Assembly (NCBI GenBank): GCA_027035445.1
Contig: JALVUT010000296.1
Location: 1 to 7,622, forward strand
Length of the DNA stretch: 7,622 nucleotides
DNA from: Thermococcus sp.
GTDB lineage: Archaea > Methanobacteriota_B > Thermococci > Thermococcales > Thermococcaceae
Reading direction: 5' to 3'
Within the stretch, counting starts at the first letter, position 1; each line of letters opens with the position of its first letter. This document shows positions 1-6,459 of the stretch, in pieces. Made by a program: the position numbers and the translations under genes. Under the pieces are notes generated by a model. That model saw only the letters and a program-made list of their open reading frames with translations, was not told where the DNA came from and searched no databases.

Positions 1-747
1 CCCTTCATAGCCTTCGGTGCGATGCTCACCTTACCCTGGGTGCTTCCCATAGTAGGCAACTTCCCTAGCTGGTTCGCGCCGACGGTTGACTTCTTTGGCG
101 GAACCTTCATCTTCGGCTTGGCCGCTATGGTCTTGATACTTGCAACGGAAAGAACAGGAAGTTACTACACGGGTATAGGTGCTACCAGGGCCGTTAGCTT
201 CGGTGCCTTTGCAGAGCCGGTTCTCATAATGGTCTTCTTCGGCGTTGCAATACTAACCGGCACCAACAACCCGTTCCTCATGAATCACCGCATCACCGTT
301 GGGAACTGGTACCTCAGCCCGACGCATATGCTGATCACCGCCGCGTTCTTCATGCTCCTCCTGTTTGACACAGGAAAACTCCCGATAGAATCCCACGGAG
401 TCAACGAGCTGGGAATGCTCGAGCAGGGAAAGGGTCTGGAGTACACGGGGCCGCTCTACGCGCTCAACACGTGGGCCGGCTACATGAAGTCCTTCATCCT
501 GATGGCGGTGTTCCTAAACGTCTTTGCCGTTCCCTGGAGTCTGGCCACGGACTCCTCGCTTTACCAGATACTGAAGGGGATTTTCCTGCTCTTCGTTAAG
601 ATGCTTGGCCTCATCGGAGCCTTCGTTGTTATTGAGGAAACCCTCGCCAAGATAAGGCTGTTCAGGATAATTGACTACCTCTCCGCCAGCTTCCTCCTGG
701 CGATAATGGGTGTTATAAGTTTCCTGCTCGGGGGTGGGGCACCATGA
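1..747 (+). CDS. HyfC/HycD (NuoH-like) membrane anchor subunit of an energy-converting hydrogenase-related complex, 5'-partial
   Basis: The frame is open from the first base, so this is the C-terminal 248 residues of a protein usually about 300 long; the Met at base 22 is internal. The sequence is strongly hydrophobic with several membrane helices. The segment at residues 125-150 (GKLPIES...NELGMLEQ...GLEYTG) matches the acidic cytoplasmic loop of the HycD/HyfC/NuoH family, with conserved glutamates at about E136, E141 and E147. In this family the subunit anchors the peripheral redox arm and links redox chemistry to ion movement in the membrane arm. The stop codon overlaps the start of the HyfE-like gene in an ATGA, so the two are probably translationally coupled. 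The family assignment is clear. The physiological role depends on the unusual large subunit encoded downstream. Confidence 0.9.
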   Translation, partial: PFIAFGAMLTLPWVLPIVGNFPSWFAPTVDFFGGTFIFGLAAMVLILATERTGSYYTGIGATRAVSFGAFAEPVLIMVFFGVAILTGTNNPFLMNHRITVGNWYLSPTHMLITAAFFMLLLFDTGKLPIESHGVNELGMLEQGKGLEYTGPLYALNTWAGYMKSFILMAVFLNVFAVPWSLATDSSLYQILKGIFLLFVKMLGLIGAFVVIEETLAKIRLFRIIDYLSASFLLAIMGVISFLLGGGAP

Positions 748-1370
748 TAAGTGTGACAGCCGAGATCCTAAACCTGCTCGGTATTACGGTGTTGCTCATA
801 GCCTTCTTACTGCTCACTGAGTCCTACATGCACTCCCTGGTAAGCTTGGTGGCCTTTCAGTCCCTGCTAATAGGCCTTATAATCGGAATAGTGGGCTGGG
901 AAAAGGGTGTTCCGGAGCTCGTAATTTTGGCCGGGATAACGGTAGCCTTCAGGGCTGTGATAATCCCGTGGATCCTTAAGAGGGATCTGCGGAACGAGAG
1001 GATCTGGCGCAACAGGGAGATCAGGACGACCCACCATGCGATAGTGGTGGGGCTTGTGATTGCCGTGCTGGCCTACTTCTTCTACGTTCCGGTTTACAGA
1101 GTAACGGGTAACTGGAGCGGTGTTATGGCCTTCGTCCTCCTCTTCCTGAGCTTTCTGGTGATAGTCACGAGACGGAACGCGCTGGCTCAGATAATCGGTT
1201 ACGTGAGTGAGGAGAACGCGTTGCTTTACCTCGCTGTCATGCTCACCGCAATGCCTATGGTACTGGAGTTCGGGATACTGCTCGACATGATAGCCTTCGT
1301 GTTGCTGGCGGTTATCCTGGGAGGAGAAAAACGCTACGGCCCCCTGGAGGTCGAGGAGCTTGTGGGGTGA
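744..1370 (+). CDS. HyfE-like (hydrogenase-4 component E) membrane subunit
   Basis: A 208-residue protein with about seven predicted membrane helices (roughly residues 7-24, 31-50, 57-75, 97-115, 123-140, 153-170 and 172-191). This matches the length and topology of HyfE, whose membrane core includes a NuoK-like part. Glu26, at the end of the first helix (LLLTESYMHS), and the segment ELVILAG...IIPWIL at 58-75 resemble conserved HyfE positions. The family supplies small ion-translocating helices between the anchor subunit and the antiporter-like subunits. The ATG lies in an ATGA overlap with the preceding gene, and a G-rich stretch at 729-739 can serve as ribosome binding site. Its place between HyfC-like and HyfF-like genes follows the hyf order of Escherichia coli, except that no hyfD-like gene lies between C and E. 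Confidence 0.85.
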   Translation: MISVTAEILNLLGITVLLIAFLLLTESYMHSLVSLVAFQSLLIGLIIGIVGWEKGVPELVILAGITVAFRAVIIPWILKRDLRNERIWRNREIRTTHHAIVVGLVIAVLAYFFYVPVYRVTGNWSGVMAFVLLFLSFLVIVTRRNALAQIIGYVSEENALLYLAVMLTAMPMVLEFGILLDMIAFVLLAVILGGEKRYGPLEVEELVG

Positions 1371-1371
1371 T
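1364..1371 (+). promoter_or_regulatory. Ribosome binding site deciding the HyfF-like start
   Basis: GGGGTGAT matches the archaeal anti-Shine-Dalgarno consensus GGAGGTGAT at all but one base. It lies just before ATG 1375 and contains the stop codon of the HyfE-like gene. It supports ATG 1375 over the in-frame TTG at 1360, which would add five residues and overlap the previous gene. Confidence 0.7.
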
Positions 1372-1374
1372 AGC

Positions 1375-2736
1375 ATGGATCAGGTCATCTACCTGTTAGT
1401 ACTCCCAAGTATAGCAGTTCTGATACCTCTCGCGTCTCAGAGGCTGGGGAGGGTCCTGACTCCAGGGCTGGCGTTCGTAACGGCTGCGGCCAGCACGGAG
1501 ATGTTGGTGCGGGGCTACACCAGCTCAACGGCTAACCTCTACATTGATACGTATTCACTGGTCATCGTCAATGTAGTCGCGTGGATTTACCTCTTCGCTT
1601 CATTGGCCTCACTGTACTATGTTGAGAACGTTAGGAAGTCCTTTTTCAAGCCCCGCTACTACTGGAGCCTTCTCTCACTCTTTGCACTGACCATGATATT
1701 CACCGCCATCGTCTCAAACCTCGGCTGGATGTGGATAGGCCTTGAGGCAACGACCGTAGTGAGCGCCCTCCTCATAATCACTGATGGCAAGAAGAGGAAC
1801 GTTGAAGGAGCCTGGCGCTACATGATAATTGCGTCAGCGGGACTCGGAATAGCCTTTCTCGCGGTGATTTTGGCCTACAGTTCCACTGGTACCCTCGATG
1901 TGAGAAGGTTGACCTTCACTCCAAGGGAGGGTATCCTTGTGTCTCTCCTCGCACTGATAGGCTTTGGAACTAAGATCGGCCTCTTCCCGATGCACAGCTG
2001 GCTCCCCGATGCCCATGGGAGTGCCCCCTCGCCGGTCAGTGCGATGCTCTCTGGAACTCTACTTCCAACCGCCCTGCTCGTTTACTACCGAATATTCTCC
2101 GCCTCAGGCGGCCTCAGTGACGTTCCTGCAAGAATCACCCTTCTCGTTGGAGTCACCACGCTGATGGTGGCGGCGGTTCTCATGGCCTCACAGCGCTTTA
2201 TCAAGAGGTTGCTGGCCTACTCCAGTATGGACATGATGGGTGTGGCAACGACAGGCATCGCACTGAGCTACTACCACCCTGCACTCCTCAGGCTGGTCTT
2301 CCTCCTCATAGCGGTTCATGCCTTTTCCAAGGGTGCGCTCTTCATCTCGGCCGGGAGCATGGTGAGGGCCTATGAAAGCCACGAGATTGACGGAATAACC
2401 GGTCTACTGCACTCCACAAGACTCACCGGCCATTCTTTCGTTCTTTCTGCACTTTCCGTAACCGGCACGCCTCCATTTGGGACGTTCATAGCGGAACTTG
2501 GGATAATCGGCGTCGCCCTCTCGATCAGCTACTGGTGGGCGTTCTTCATAGGGATGGGTTTGCTCCTCTCGTTCCTTGCCCTCAACTGGCACTCGGCGAG
2601 GATGGTCTTCGGCGAGTCAGGGAAGGTTAAGCTTCCCCTTGGAGAAGAAGCGATACCCTTTGCCATGACTCTGGTTGCCCTTGGGATAAGCCTCTACGCA
2701 TGGTACCTGGTCGTCACAGGGGGTCTGGTAATATGA
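1375..2736 (+). CDS. HyfF/NuoN-like antiporter-type proton-translocating membrane subunit
   Basis: A 453-residue polytopic membrane protein of the proton-conducting transporter family (NuoL/M/N, MrpA/D, HyfB/D/F). The family's functional residues are visible: Glu124 in GLEATT (helix 5 glutamate), Lys200 in GFGTKIGLFP (helix 7 lysine), the motif HSWLPDAHGSAP at 207-218, and Lys319 in HAFSKGALF (helix 12). TGTPPFGTF in the C-terminal half is the usual GxPPxxGF-type turn. It should form one ion channel of the membrane arm, with H+ or Na+ specificity that cannot be read from the sequence. ATG 1375 is preferred because of the ribosome binding site at 1364-1371. By position (after HyfE, before the large subunit) it corresponds to HyfF, but at 453 residues it is nearer in size to HyfD or NuoN. 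The stop overlaps the next start in ATGA. Confidence 0.9.
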   Translation: MDQVIYLLVLPSIAVLIPLASQRLGRVLTPGLAFVTAAASTEMLVRGYTSSTANLYIDTYSLVIVNVVAWIYLFASLASLYYVENVRKSFFKPRYYWSLLSLFALTMIFTAIVSNLGWMWIGLEATTVVSALLIITDGKKRNVEGAWRYMIIASAGLGIAFLAVILAYSSTGTLDVRRLTFTPREGILVSLLALIGFGTKIGLFPMHSWLPDAHGSAPSPVSAMLSGTLLPTALLVYYRIFSASGGLSDVPARITLLVGVTTLMVAAVLMASQRFIKRLLAYSSMDMMGVATTGIALSYYHPALLRLVFLLIAVHAFSKGALFISAGSMVRAYESHEIDGITGLLHSTRLTGHSFVLSALSVTGTPPFGTFIAELGIIGVALSISYWWAFFIGMGLLLSFLALNWHSARMVFGESGKVKLPLGEEAIPFAMTLVALGISLYAWYLVVTGGLVI

Positions 2737-3938
2737 AGGCACTCTCCGCGGTTTTCAGGAAGAATAGCAGATACCTCACGGTGTGGCTCGACTACAAGAG
2801 TGGGAAGGCGGAGCTTGAGTTCACGGACTCCCTCCCCGACAGGGAGATAACGCCCGCCCTCATCGGCGAGACCGAACCGTACATGAGGATACCCCCGGGA
2901 ACGAACGCAGTTCCGCTGACCTTTGGTCCAGCGGCCGGCGGTCTCGGTCAGGCTGGGGCCTTTGAGATACTCACCTACGGTGAGAGGATAGTGGCGATAA
3001 GGCCGGTCTATGGCTACAAGAGGCGCGGGCTGGAGAAGGCGATGCTCAACCGTCCGATTGAGGAGTCGATAGCGGTTCTTGAGAGAGCAGCTGGGAACTT
3101 CGCGATGGCATACACCTATGCCTTCCTCAGGGCGATCGAGGCGAACCCCGATGAGGAAGTATGGGAGGTCAGGAAAGTTCTCCTTGAGCTTGAGAGGCTC
3201 TACAACCACTTCAACGTGATACACAAGCTCGCAGGGGCGGCGTCGCAGAAGGTTGCGACCATGCATTTCCATGCCCTTGAGGAGGATGTTCTGAGGATTC
3301 TCTCAAGGCTTCTTGGGCACCGCTACGGCTTTGGGGCAAACCGGCCCGGTGAGGTTAGAATACTCAACCTGGAGGTTCTTGGGAGGCTTAGGGCGGTTAA
3401 GAGGGAGTTCCACACACTGGAGGAGGAGCTCCTCGAGAGCAAGATACTCATCGACCGTCTCCACAATACGTGCAGACTTACTAGGGAGGACATTATTGAG
3501 CTCGATGCGGTTGGAATAGCCGCAAGAGGCTCCGGAGTGCCAAGGGACGTGAGGGCCTTTGACAGGGTTTACTCCTACGAGCCCATAACGTGTAACGATG
3601 GTGATGCACTAGCAAGGATGATGGTTCGAATGGAGGAGATAGACAGGGCCTTTGAAATAATCGAGTCCGTTGACGTGAAGTCAGTGAAGTCCGACCCTTC
3701 CCTCAGGGAGGGAATACATCTCGGCCTCGCGGAGGCGGCGCACGGTGATGTCCTAGTTCTGGTGGAGATCAAGGGAAAAAGACCAAGATGGATCGGCCTC
3801 CGTGGTGCATCGCGGGTCAACTACATCGCCTTCGCGAGGGGAATAACCAGAAACATCTTCACGGACTTCCCCTTCGGCCTTGAGAGCTTCGGTCTTAACT
3901 TCGCAGATGCTGACCTCTGGCAGGGAGGTGAGGAATGA
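2733..3938 (+). CDS. [NiFe]-hydrogenase large-subunit-like protein (NuoD/HycE family) lacking all Ni-Fe ligand cysteines; Ehr-type
   Basis: A 401-residue soluble protein homologous to group 4 hydrogenase large subunits and complex I NuoD. Recognisable segments are IPPGTNAVPLTFGP near residue 50, YKRRGLEKAMLNRP at about 93-106 (equivalent to HRGxEK of hydrogenases), LLELERLYNHFNVIHKLAG at about 150-168, and GIAARGSGVPRDVR at about 260-273. The N-terminal Ni-Fe motif ERxCGxC reads ERAAGNF at 117-123, so the ligand positions are Ala120 and Phe123. The C-terminal DPCxxC motif is absent: the tail near TDFPFGLES (377-385) has no cysteine. The only cysteines are C247 and C287. A Ni-Fe centre is therefore not expected. 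The E. coli HycE/HyfG proteins carry a NuoC-like domain in front; only about 50 residues precede the core here. ATG 2733 is chosen for its ATGA overlap with the previous gene and the GGGGGT at 2719-2724; an in-frame ATG at 2700 lies deep inside that gene. Confidence 0.9.
   Translation: MKALSAVFRKNSRYLTVWLDYKSGKAELEFTDSLPDREITPALIGETEPYMRIPPGTNAVPLTFGPAAGGLGQAGAFEILTYGERIVAIRPVYGYKRRGLEKAMLNRPIEESIAVLERAAGNFAMAYTYAFLRAIEANPDEEVWEVRKVLLELERLYNHFNVIHKLAGAASQKVATMHFHALEEDVLRILSRLLGHRYGFGANRPGEVRILNLEVLGRLRAVKREFHTLEEELLESKILIDRLHNTCRLTREDIIELDAVGIAARGSGVPRDVRAFDRVYSYEPITCNDGDALARMMVRMEEIDRAFEIIESVDVKSVKSDPSLREGIHLGLAEAAHGDVLVLVEIKGKRPRWIGLRGASRVNYIAFARGITRNIFTDFPFGLESFGLNFADADLWQGGEE
3924..3931 (+). 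promoter_or_regulatory. Strong ribosome binding site for the small-subunit gene
   Basis: GGAGGTGA is a perfect complement to the archaeal 16S rRNA 3' end. It is 3 bases before ATG 3935 and 6 bases before the adjacent ATG 3938. The spacing slightly favours 3938, while 3935 gives the ATGA overlap seen at the other junctions. The two choices differ by one Met. Confidence 0.75.
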
Positions 3939-4543
3939 TGTGGATAATCAGGGGGCTCAGGAAGGGCGTCATAACGAGCAGGTACCCTGAGAAGGTGAGT
4001 GACGAGGAACTTTCCCCAAGCTTTCCTCTTAAGGCCCCGGAGGAGTGCCCCTTCGGCGCGCTCGAGGACGGAAGGTTCAACCCGAAGAAATGCATCTCCT
4101 GCCGCCTCTGCGATGCTCCCTTCGGGAGAAAGCTCGACGTTGAGGACATCAAGAACCCCCTCGACTTCAGACGCTCACTTCACGTCTTCTTTCTGGATGT
4201 GGGAACATGTCACGCCTGCAATCGTGAGGTGGCCCAGCTCCACAGCCCTTACTATGACGTCCACAGGCTCGGAATCTTCTTCACGCCGACGCCGAAGCAC
4301 GCTGATGTCCTCCTCGTTGCCGGCTGTCCGGCTGACGATATGATACCCATCCTGAAGGAGGCGTATGAACTGATGCCTGAGCCGAAGCGCATCCTCGTTT
4401 TGGGGGCATGTGCCAACGGTTCTCTCTGTGGGAGGAAAGTCAAGACTTTCGTTCCGGTTGACGGCTATGTCGCTGGCTGTCCGCCGACGCCTGTCCAGAT
4501 AACCCGGGCACTCCTCAAAATCGCCGGGAGGGATGTGGAATGA
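3935..4543 (+). CDS. NuoB/HycG-like small subunit with an N-terminal one-cluster half-ferredoxin
   Basis: A 202-residue iron-sulfur protein. The C-terminal two thirds is a NuoB/HycG/EchC-type small subunit. The proximal [4Fe-4S] ligands are visible as GTC92HAC95, GAC159A and GC182PP, in the usual CxxC...C...CPP order. C131 (in AGCPADD) and C165 are additional. The N-terminal part has C38-P39 followed by C53xxC56xxC59. This equals the fourth Cys of a first ferredoxin motif plus the first three of a second, which together bind cluster II in 2[4Fe-4S] ferredoxins. The other cluster's ligands are missing, and the usual final CP reads A61-P62. I infer an electron path from the half-ferredoxin to the proximal cluster, standing in for a separate HyfH/NuoI subunit. 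It overlaps both neighbouring genes by ATGA. The subunit assignment is secure; the exact start (3935 or 3938) is not. Confidence 0.9.
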   Translation: MMWIIRGLRKGVITSRYPEKVSDEELSPSFPLKAPEECPFGALEDGRFNPKKCISCRLCDAPFGRKLDVEDIKNPLDFRRSLHVFFLDVGTCHACNREVAQLHSPYYDVHRLGIFFTPTPKHADVLLVAGCPADDMIPILKEAYELMPEPKRILVLGACANGSLCGRKVKTFVPVDGYVAGCPPTPVQITRALLKIAGRDVE

Positions 4544-6357
4544 ACCTCTACTACCTCATAACTCTCGGGTTTGTGCTCGCTTCATTCATCGCAGTGGGCT
4601 CGCGCAGGCTCTCTTACTGGCTGAGTGCGGCCCTTTCGGCGGCGCTTCTTGGACTCCTGGCATTCCAGCCCGGCAACATCGACGGAATCGCGCGATACTT
4701 CATGCTGATCTCAGCCATAGTCTGGCTGACGGCATCTCTCTTCAGCGTGAGCTACGACGATCACTATCCAAAACTCCTTGCAGGAGCGTTCTCGATGGCA
4801 ATAGCGGGCATGATGGTCATTCTCCTGGCAAGAGGTGCGATTGGCTTCCTGGTAGGTTGGGAAGTTATGACTGTAGCGAGCTACCTCGGGATAACGGCCA
4901 AGGAGAAGGAAGGTTGGGGCGCCTACAGGTTCCTTGCCTTCGGTGAGCTGAGCGCCCTCTTCATCCTAGCTGGTTTTGGACTGCTCTCCCTCTGGAGCGG
5001 CTCAACGAGCTTCTCTGCCTGGAAGCCCTCACCGGTCTGGAACGTGGCCTTCTTCCTGGCAGCCCTCGGCTTCGCGGTCAAGATGGCCATCTTCCCCTTC
5101 CACATATGGCTTCCGGATGCCCATGGTAGGGCGCCGGCAAACCTCTCGGCCCAGCTGAGTGCGGTTCTCACCCTTATGGGCCTCTATGGAATGGTCAGAC
5201 TGCTCCTCATTGGTAAACCAGCCGACTGGGTCGGGGCCTTTTTCCTGCTCTTTGGAGGTCTGACAGCCATCATCGGGGCAGCCTACGCTGCAGGAACTGA
5301 ACACGTTAAGAGACTCCCCGGCTACAGCACGGTGGAGAACGATGGGATACTGCTTGCCCTCTTCGGGGGAACCGTGGTGGCCCTTAACCACGGTGCAATG
5401 GATCTGGCCTCGTTCACGTTCCTGGCCCTGCTGTTCTTCGCCTTCGCGCATAGCATTGCCAAGGGACTGCTCTTTCTCATAGCGGGGAGACTTGAGAACG
5501 GCAGCGGCCGCTTCCCGGAGATCGTCCACGGGAGGCTCACCAGGATCGGTGTTGTGGCAGGTTATGCCTCCGCCCTCAGCCTCGCGGGCATCCCTCCGTT
5601 CCCAGGTTTTCTTGGGGAGTGGCTTGGGATAGAGAGCCTCCTGCAGAGCTTTAAAATACCTGATCCCCGGTTCAAGGTCCTTATGATGCTCGTAGGGTCC
5701 TTTGTGGCACTTACAGCTGGAATAGCCGGAGTCGCAATGAGCAAGATGGTAACCCACGGTACCCAGAGGGCCGCAGGAAAAAGGAGTTACTCCGTTGAGG
5801 ACCTCGGCTACGCATTCTCTATCCTGATACTCTTCGCGGTTGGAATTCTTCCCAGTCTCATCTTCCGGCTTATGAACGTTCCCATGGAGAGCCTCACTGG
5901 GGAGAGGGCAACGAGCTTCCTCGGTGGAGCCCTTGGGATAAGGAGTGGGTTCCTTATTATGGCGAAGGGATTTGGAGGCATTTCACCGACGTATCTAGCG
6001 ATGATTGTCTTCTTCTCCAGCCTTGCTGTCTATGTGATCGTGAGGATCTTTACGGGTGGGAAGGTCAGACGCGTCAGGGTCTGGAGTGGTGGGTTACACA
6101 ATCTGGAGTATCCGGCGATAGCACACTCGGCAATACTCCTAGTGACGGAAAGTTGGCTCTATGGAACGAGGGAAGGCAAAGGAAAGCTCTACTGGCATGA
6201 AAAAATGAACGAGGTGTACAATCGTATGAGTAGTAGCTACCTAGAATTCTCCGAATGGTTCAGGCATGGACTTATGAAGGGCTCTGACAGCATATATGTG
6301 GCCTACATACTTCTCGCAGTAATGGCCGGTCTGTTATATCTCCTCTACATCTTTTAG
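4540..6357 (+). CDS. HyfB/NuoL-like antiporter-type proton-translocating membrane subunit
   Basis: A 605-residue polytopic membrane protein of the proton-conducting transporter family, larger than its paralogue at 1375-2736. Pump residues are present: Glu108 in GWEVMT, Lys181 in GFAVKMAIFPFHIWLPDAHG, His188, and Lys308 in HSIAKGLLF. LAGIPPFPGFLGEWLG, in the middle of the protein, is the family's characteristic turn. The C-terminus has a WSGG motif at 515-518, then a soluble, probably amphipathic stretch (about 535-580, with many Lys, Glu, Arg and Tyr), then a final membrane helix at about 585-604. This arrangement is known from HyfB-type subunits. A GGAGG at 4527-4531 lies 8 bases before the ATG, which overlaps the previous stop in ATGA. 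Its place at the end of the operon is unusual, because hyfB precedes hyfC in E. coli. It completes a HyfB/C/E/F plus large and small subunit set. Confidence 0.9.
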   Translation: MNLYYLITLGFVLASFIAVGSRRLSYWLSAALSAALLGLLAFQPGNIDGIARYFMLISAIVWLTASLFSVSYDDHYPKLLAGAFSMAIAGMMVILLARGAIGFLVGWEVMTVASYLGITAKEKEGWGAYRFLAFGELSALFILAGFGLLSLWSGSTSFSAWKPSPVWNVAFFLAALGFAVKMAIFPFHIWLPDAHGRAPANLSAQLSAVLTLMGLYGMVRLLLIGKPADWVGAFFLLFGGLTAIIGAAYAAGTEHVKRLPGYSTVENDGILLALFGGTVVALNHGAMDLASFTFLALLFFAFAHSIAKGLLFLIAGRLENGSGRFPEIVHGRLTRIGVVAGYASALSLAGIPPFPGFLGEWLGIESLLQSFKIPDPRFKVLMMLVGSFVALTAGIAGVAMSKMVTHGTQRAAGKRSYSVEDLGYAFSILILFAVGILPSLIFRLMNVPMESLTGERATSFLGGALGIRSGFLIMAKGFGGISPTYLAMIVFFSSLAVYVIVRIFTGGKVRRVRVWSGGLHNLEYPAIAHSAILLVTESWLYGTREGKGKLYWHEKMNEVYNRMSSSYLEFSEWFRHGLMKGSDSIYVAYILLAVMAGLLYLLYIF

Positions 6358-6370
6358 CGCTTTCCTTTTT
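6352..6370 (+). terminator. T-rich terminator of the Ehr-like operon
   Basis: The stop codon of the last operon gene sits inside TTTTAG, followed by TTTCCTTTTT at 6361-6370. Archaeal RNA polymerase terminates at such T-runs without a hairpin, and no convincing stem-loop is seen here. The position, between the operon end and a separate downstream promoter, fits. Confidence 0.5.
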
Positions 6371-6383
6371 CAACAATAACGGG

Positions 6384-6396
6384 GGATACCATATCC
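6384..6396. repeat. Short perfect inverted repeat, possible operator
   Basis: GGATA-CCA-TATCC has 5-base arms with a 3-base spacer, about 34 bases upstream of the TATA element of the next gene. A transcription factor could bind here, but so short a palindrome can occur by chance, so this is only a candidate. Nothing else is apparent between 6371 and 6422. Confidence 0.2.
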
Positions 6397-6422
6397 GATA
6401 CGCAGGGGTTCAATGCTGATAT

Positions 6423-6437
6423 GCTAAATCTTTTTAA
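6423..6437 (+). promoter_or_regulatory. BRE/TATA promoter of the trm10 gene
   Basis: GCTAAAT (BRE-like) followed by CTTTTTAA (TATA-like, 6430-6437) is the only good core promoter in the 102-base gap. Archaeal transcription starts roughly 25 bases beyond the TATA centre, which predicts a start near 6459, at the ATG at 6460. No ribosome binding site lies between them, so the mRNA is probably leaderless. Confidence 0.65.
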
Positions 6438-6459
6438 CCCCTCTCCGTAGCCACAACTG

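Noticed and set aside
1360..1374. TTG start for the HyfF-like gene
   Set aside because: It lies upstream of the GGGGTGAT ribosome binding site that is well spaced for ATG 1375, and it would add five uncharacteristic residues.
867..1376. Minus-strand open frame of 169 codons opposite the HyfE-like gene
   Set aside because: Antisense of a hydrophobic protein, with no start signals and no recognisable motif.
2694..3272. Long minus-strand open frame (192 codons) opposite the large-subunit gene
   Set aside because: It mirrors a clearly conserved protein on the plus strand, has no recognisable family sequence, and no promoter or ribosome binding site was seen; it reflects the codon pattern of the real gene.
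2733..3938. Functional formate-hydrogenlyase or H2-evolving hydrogenase
   Set aside because: The operon resembles hyf/hyc clusters, but the large subunit lacks every Ni-Fe ligand cysteine, and no maturation protease gene is present in the window.
4533..4946. Plus-strand open frame of 137 codons in a second frame over the start of the HyfB-like gene
   Set aside because: The overlapping frame encodes a conserved membrane protein with an ATGA-coupled start; this one shows no family features.
5029..5757. Minus-strand open frame of 242 codons opposite the HyfB-like gene
   Set aside because: The translation is rich in charged residues, Pro, Gly and His, as expected for the antisense of a membrane protein gene, and has no domain signature; a shadow of the plus-strand gene.
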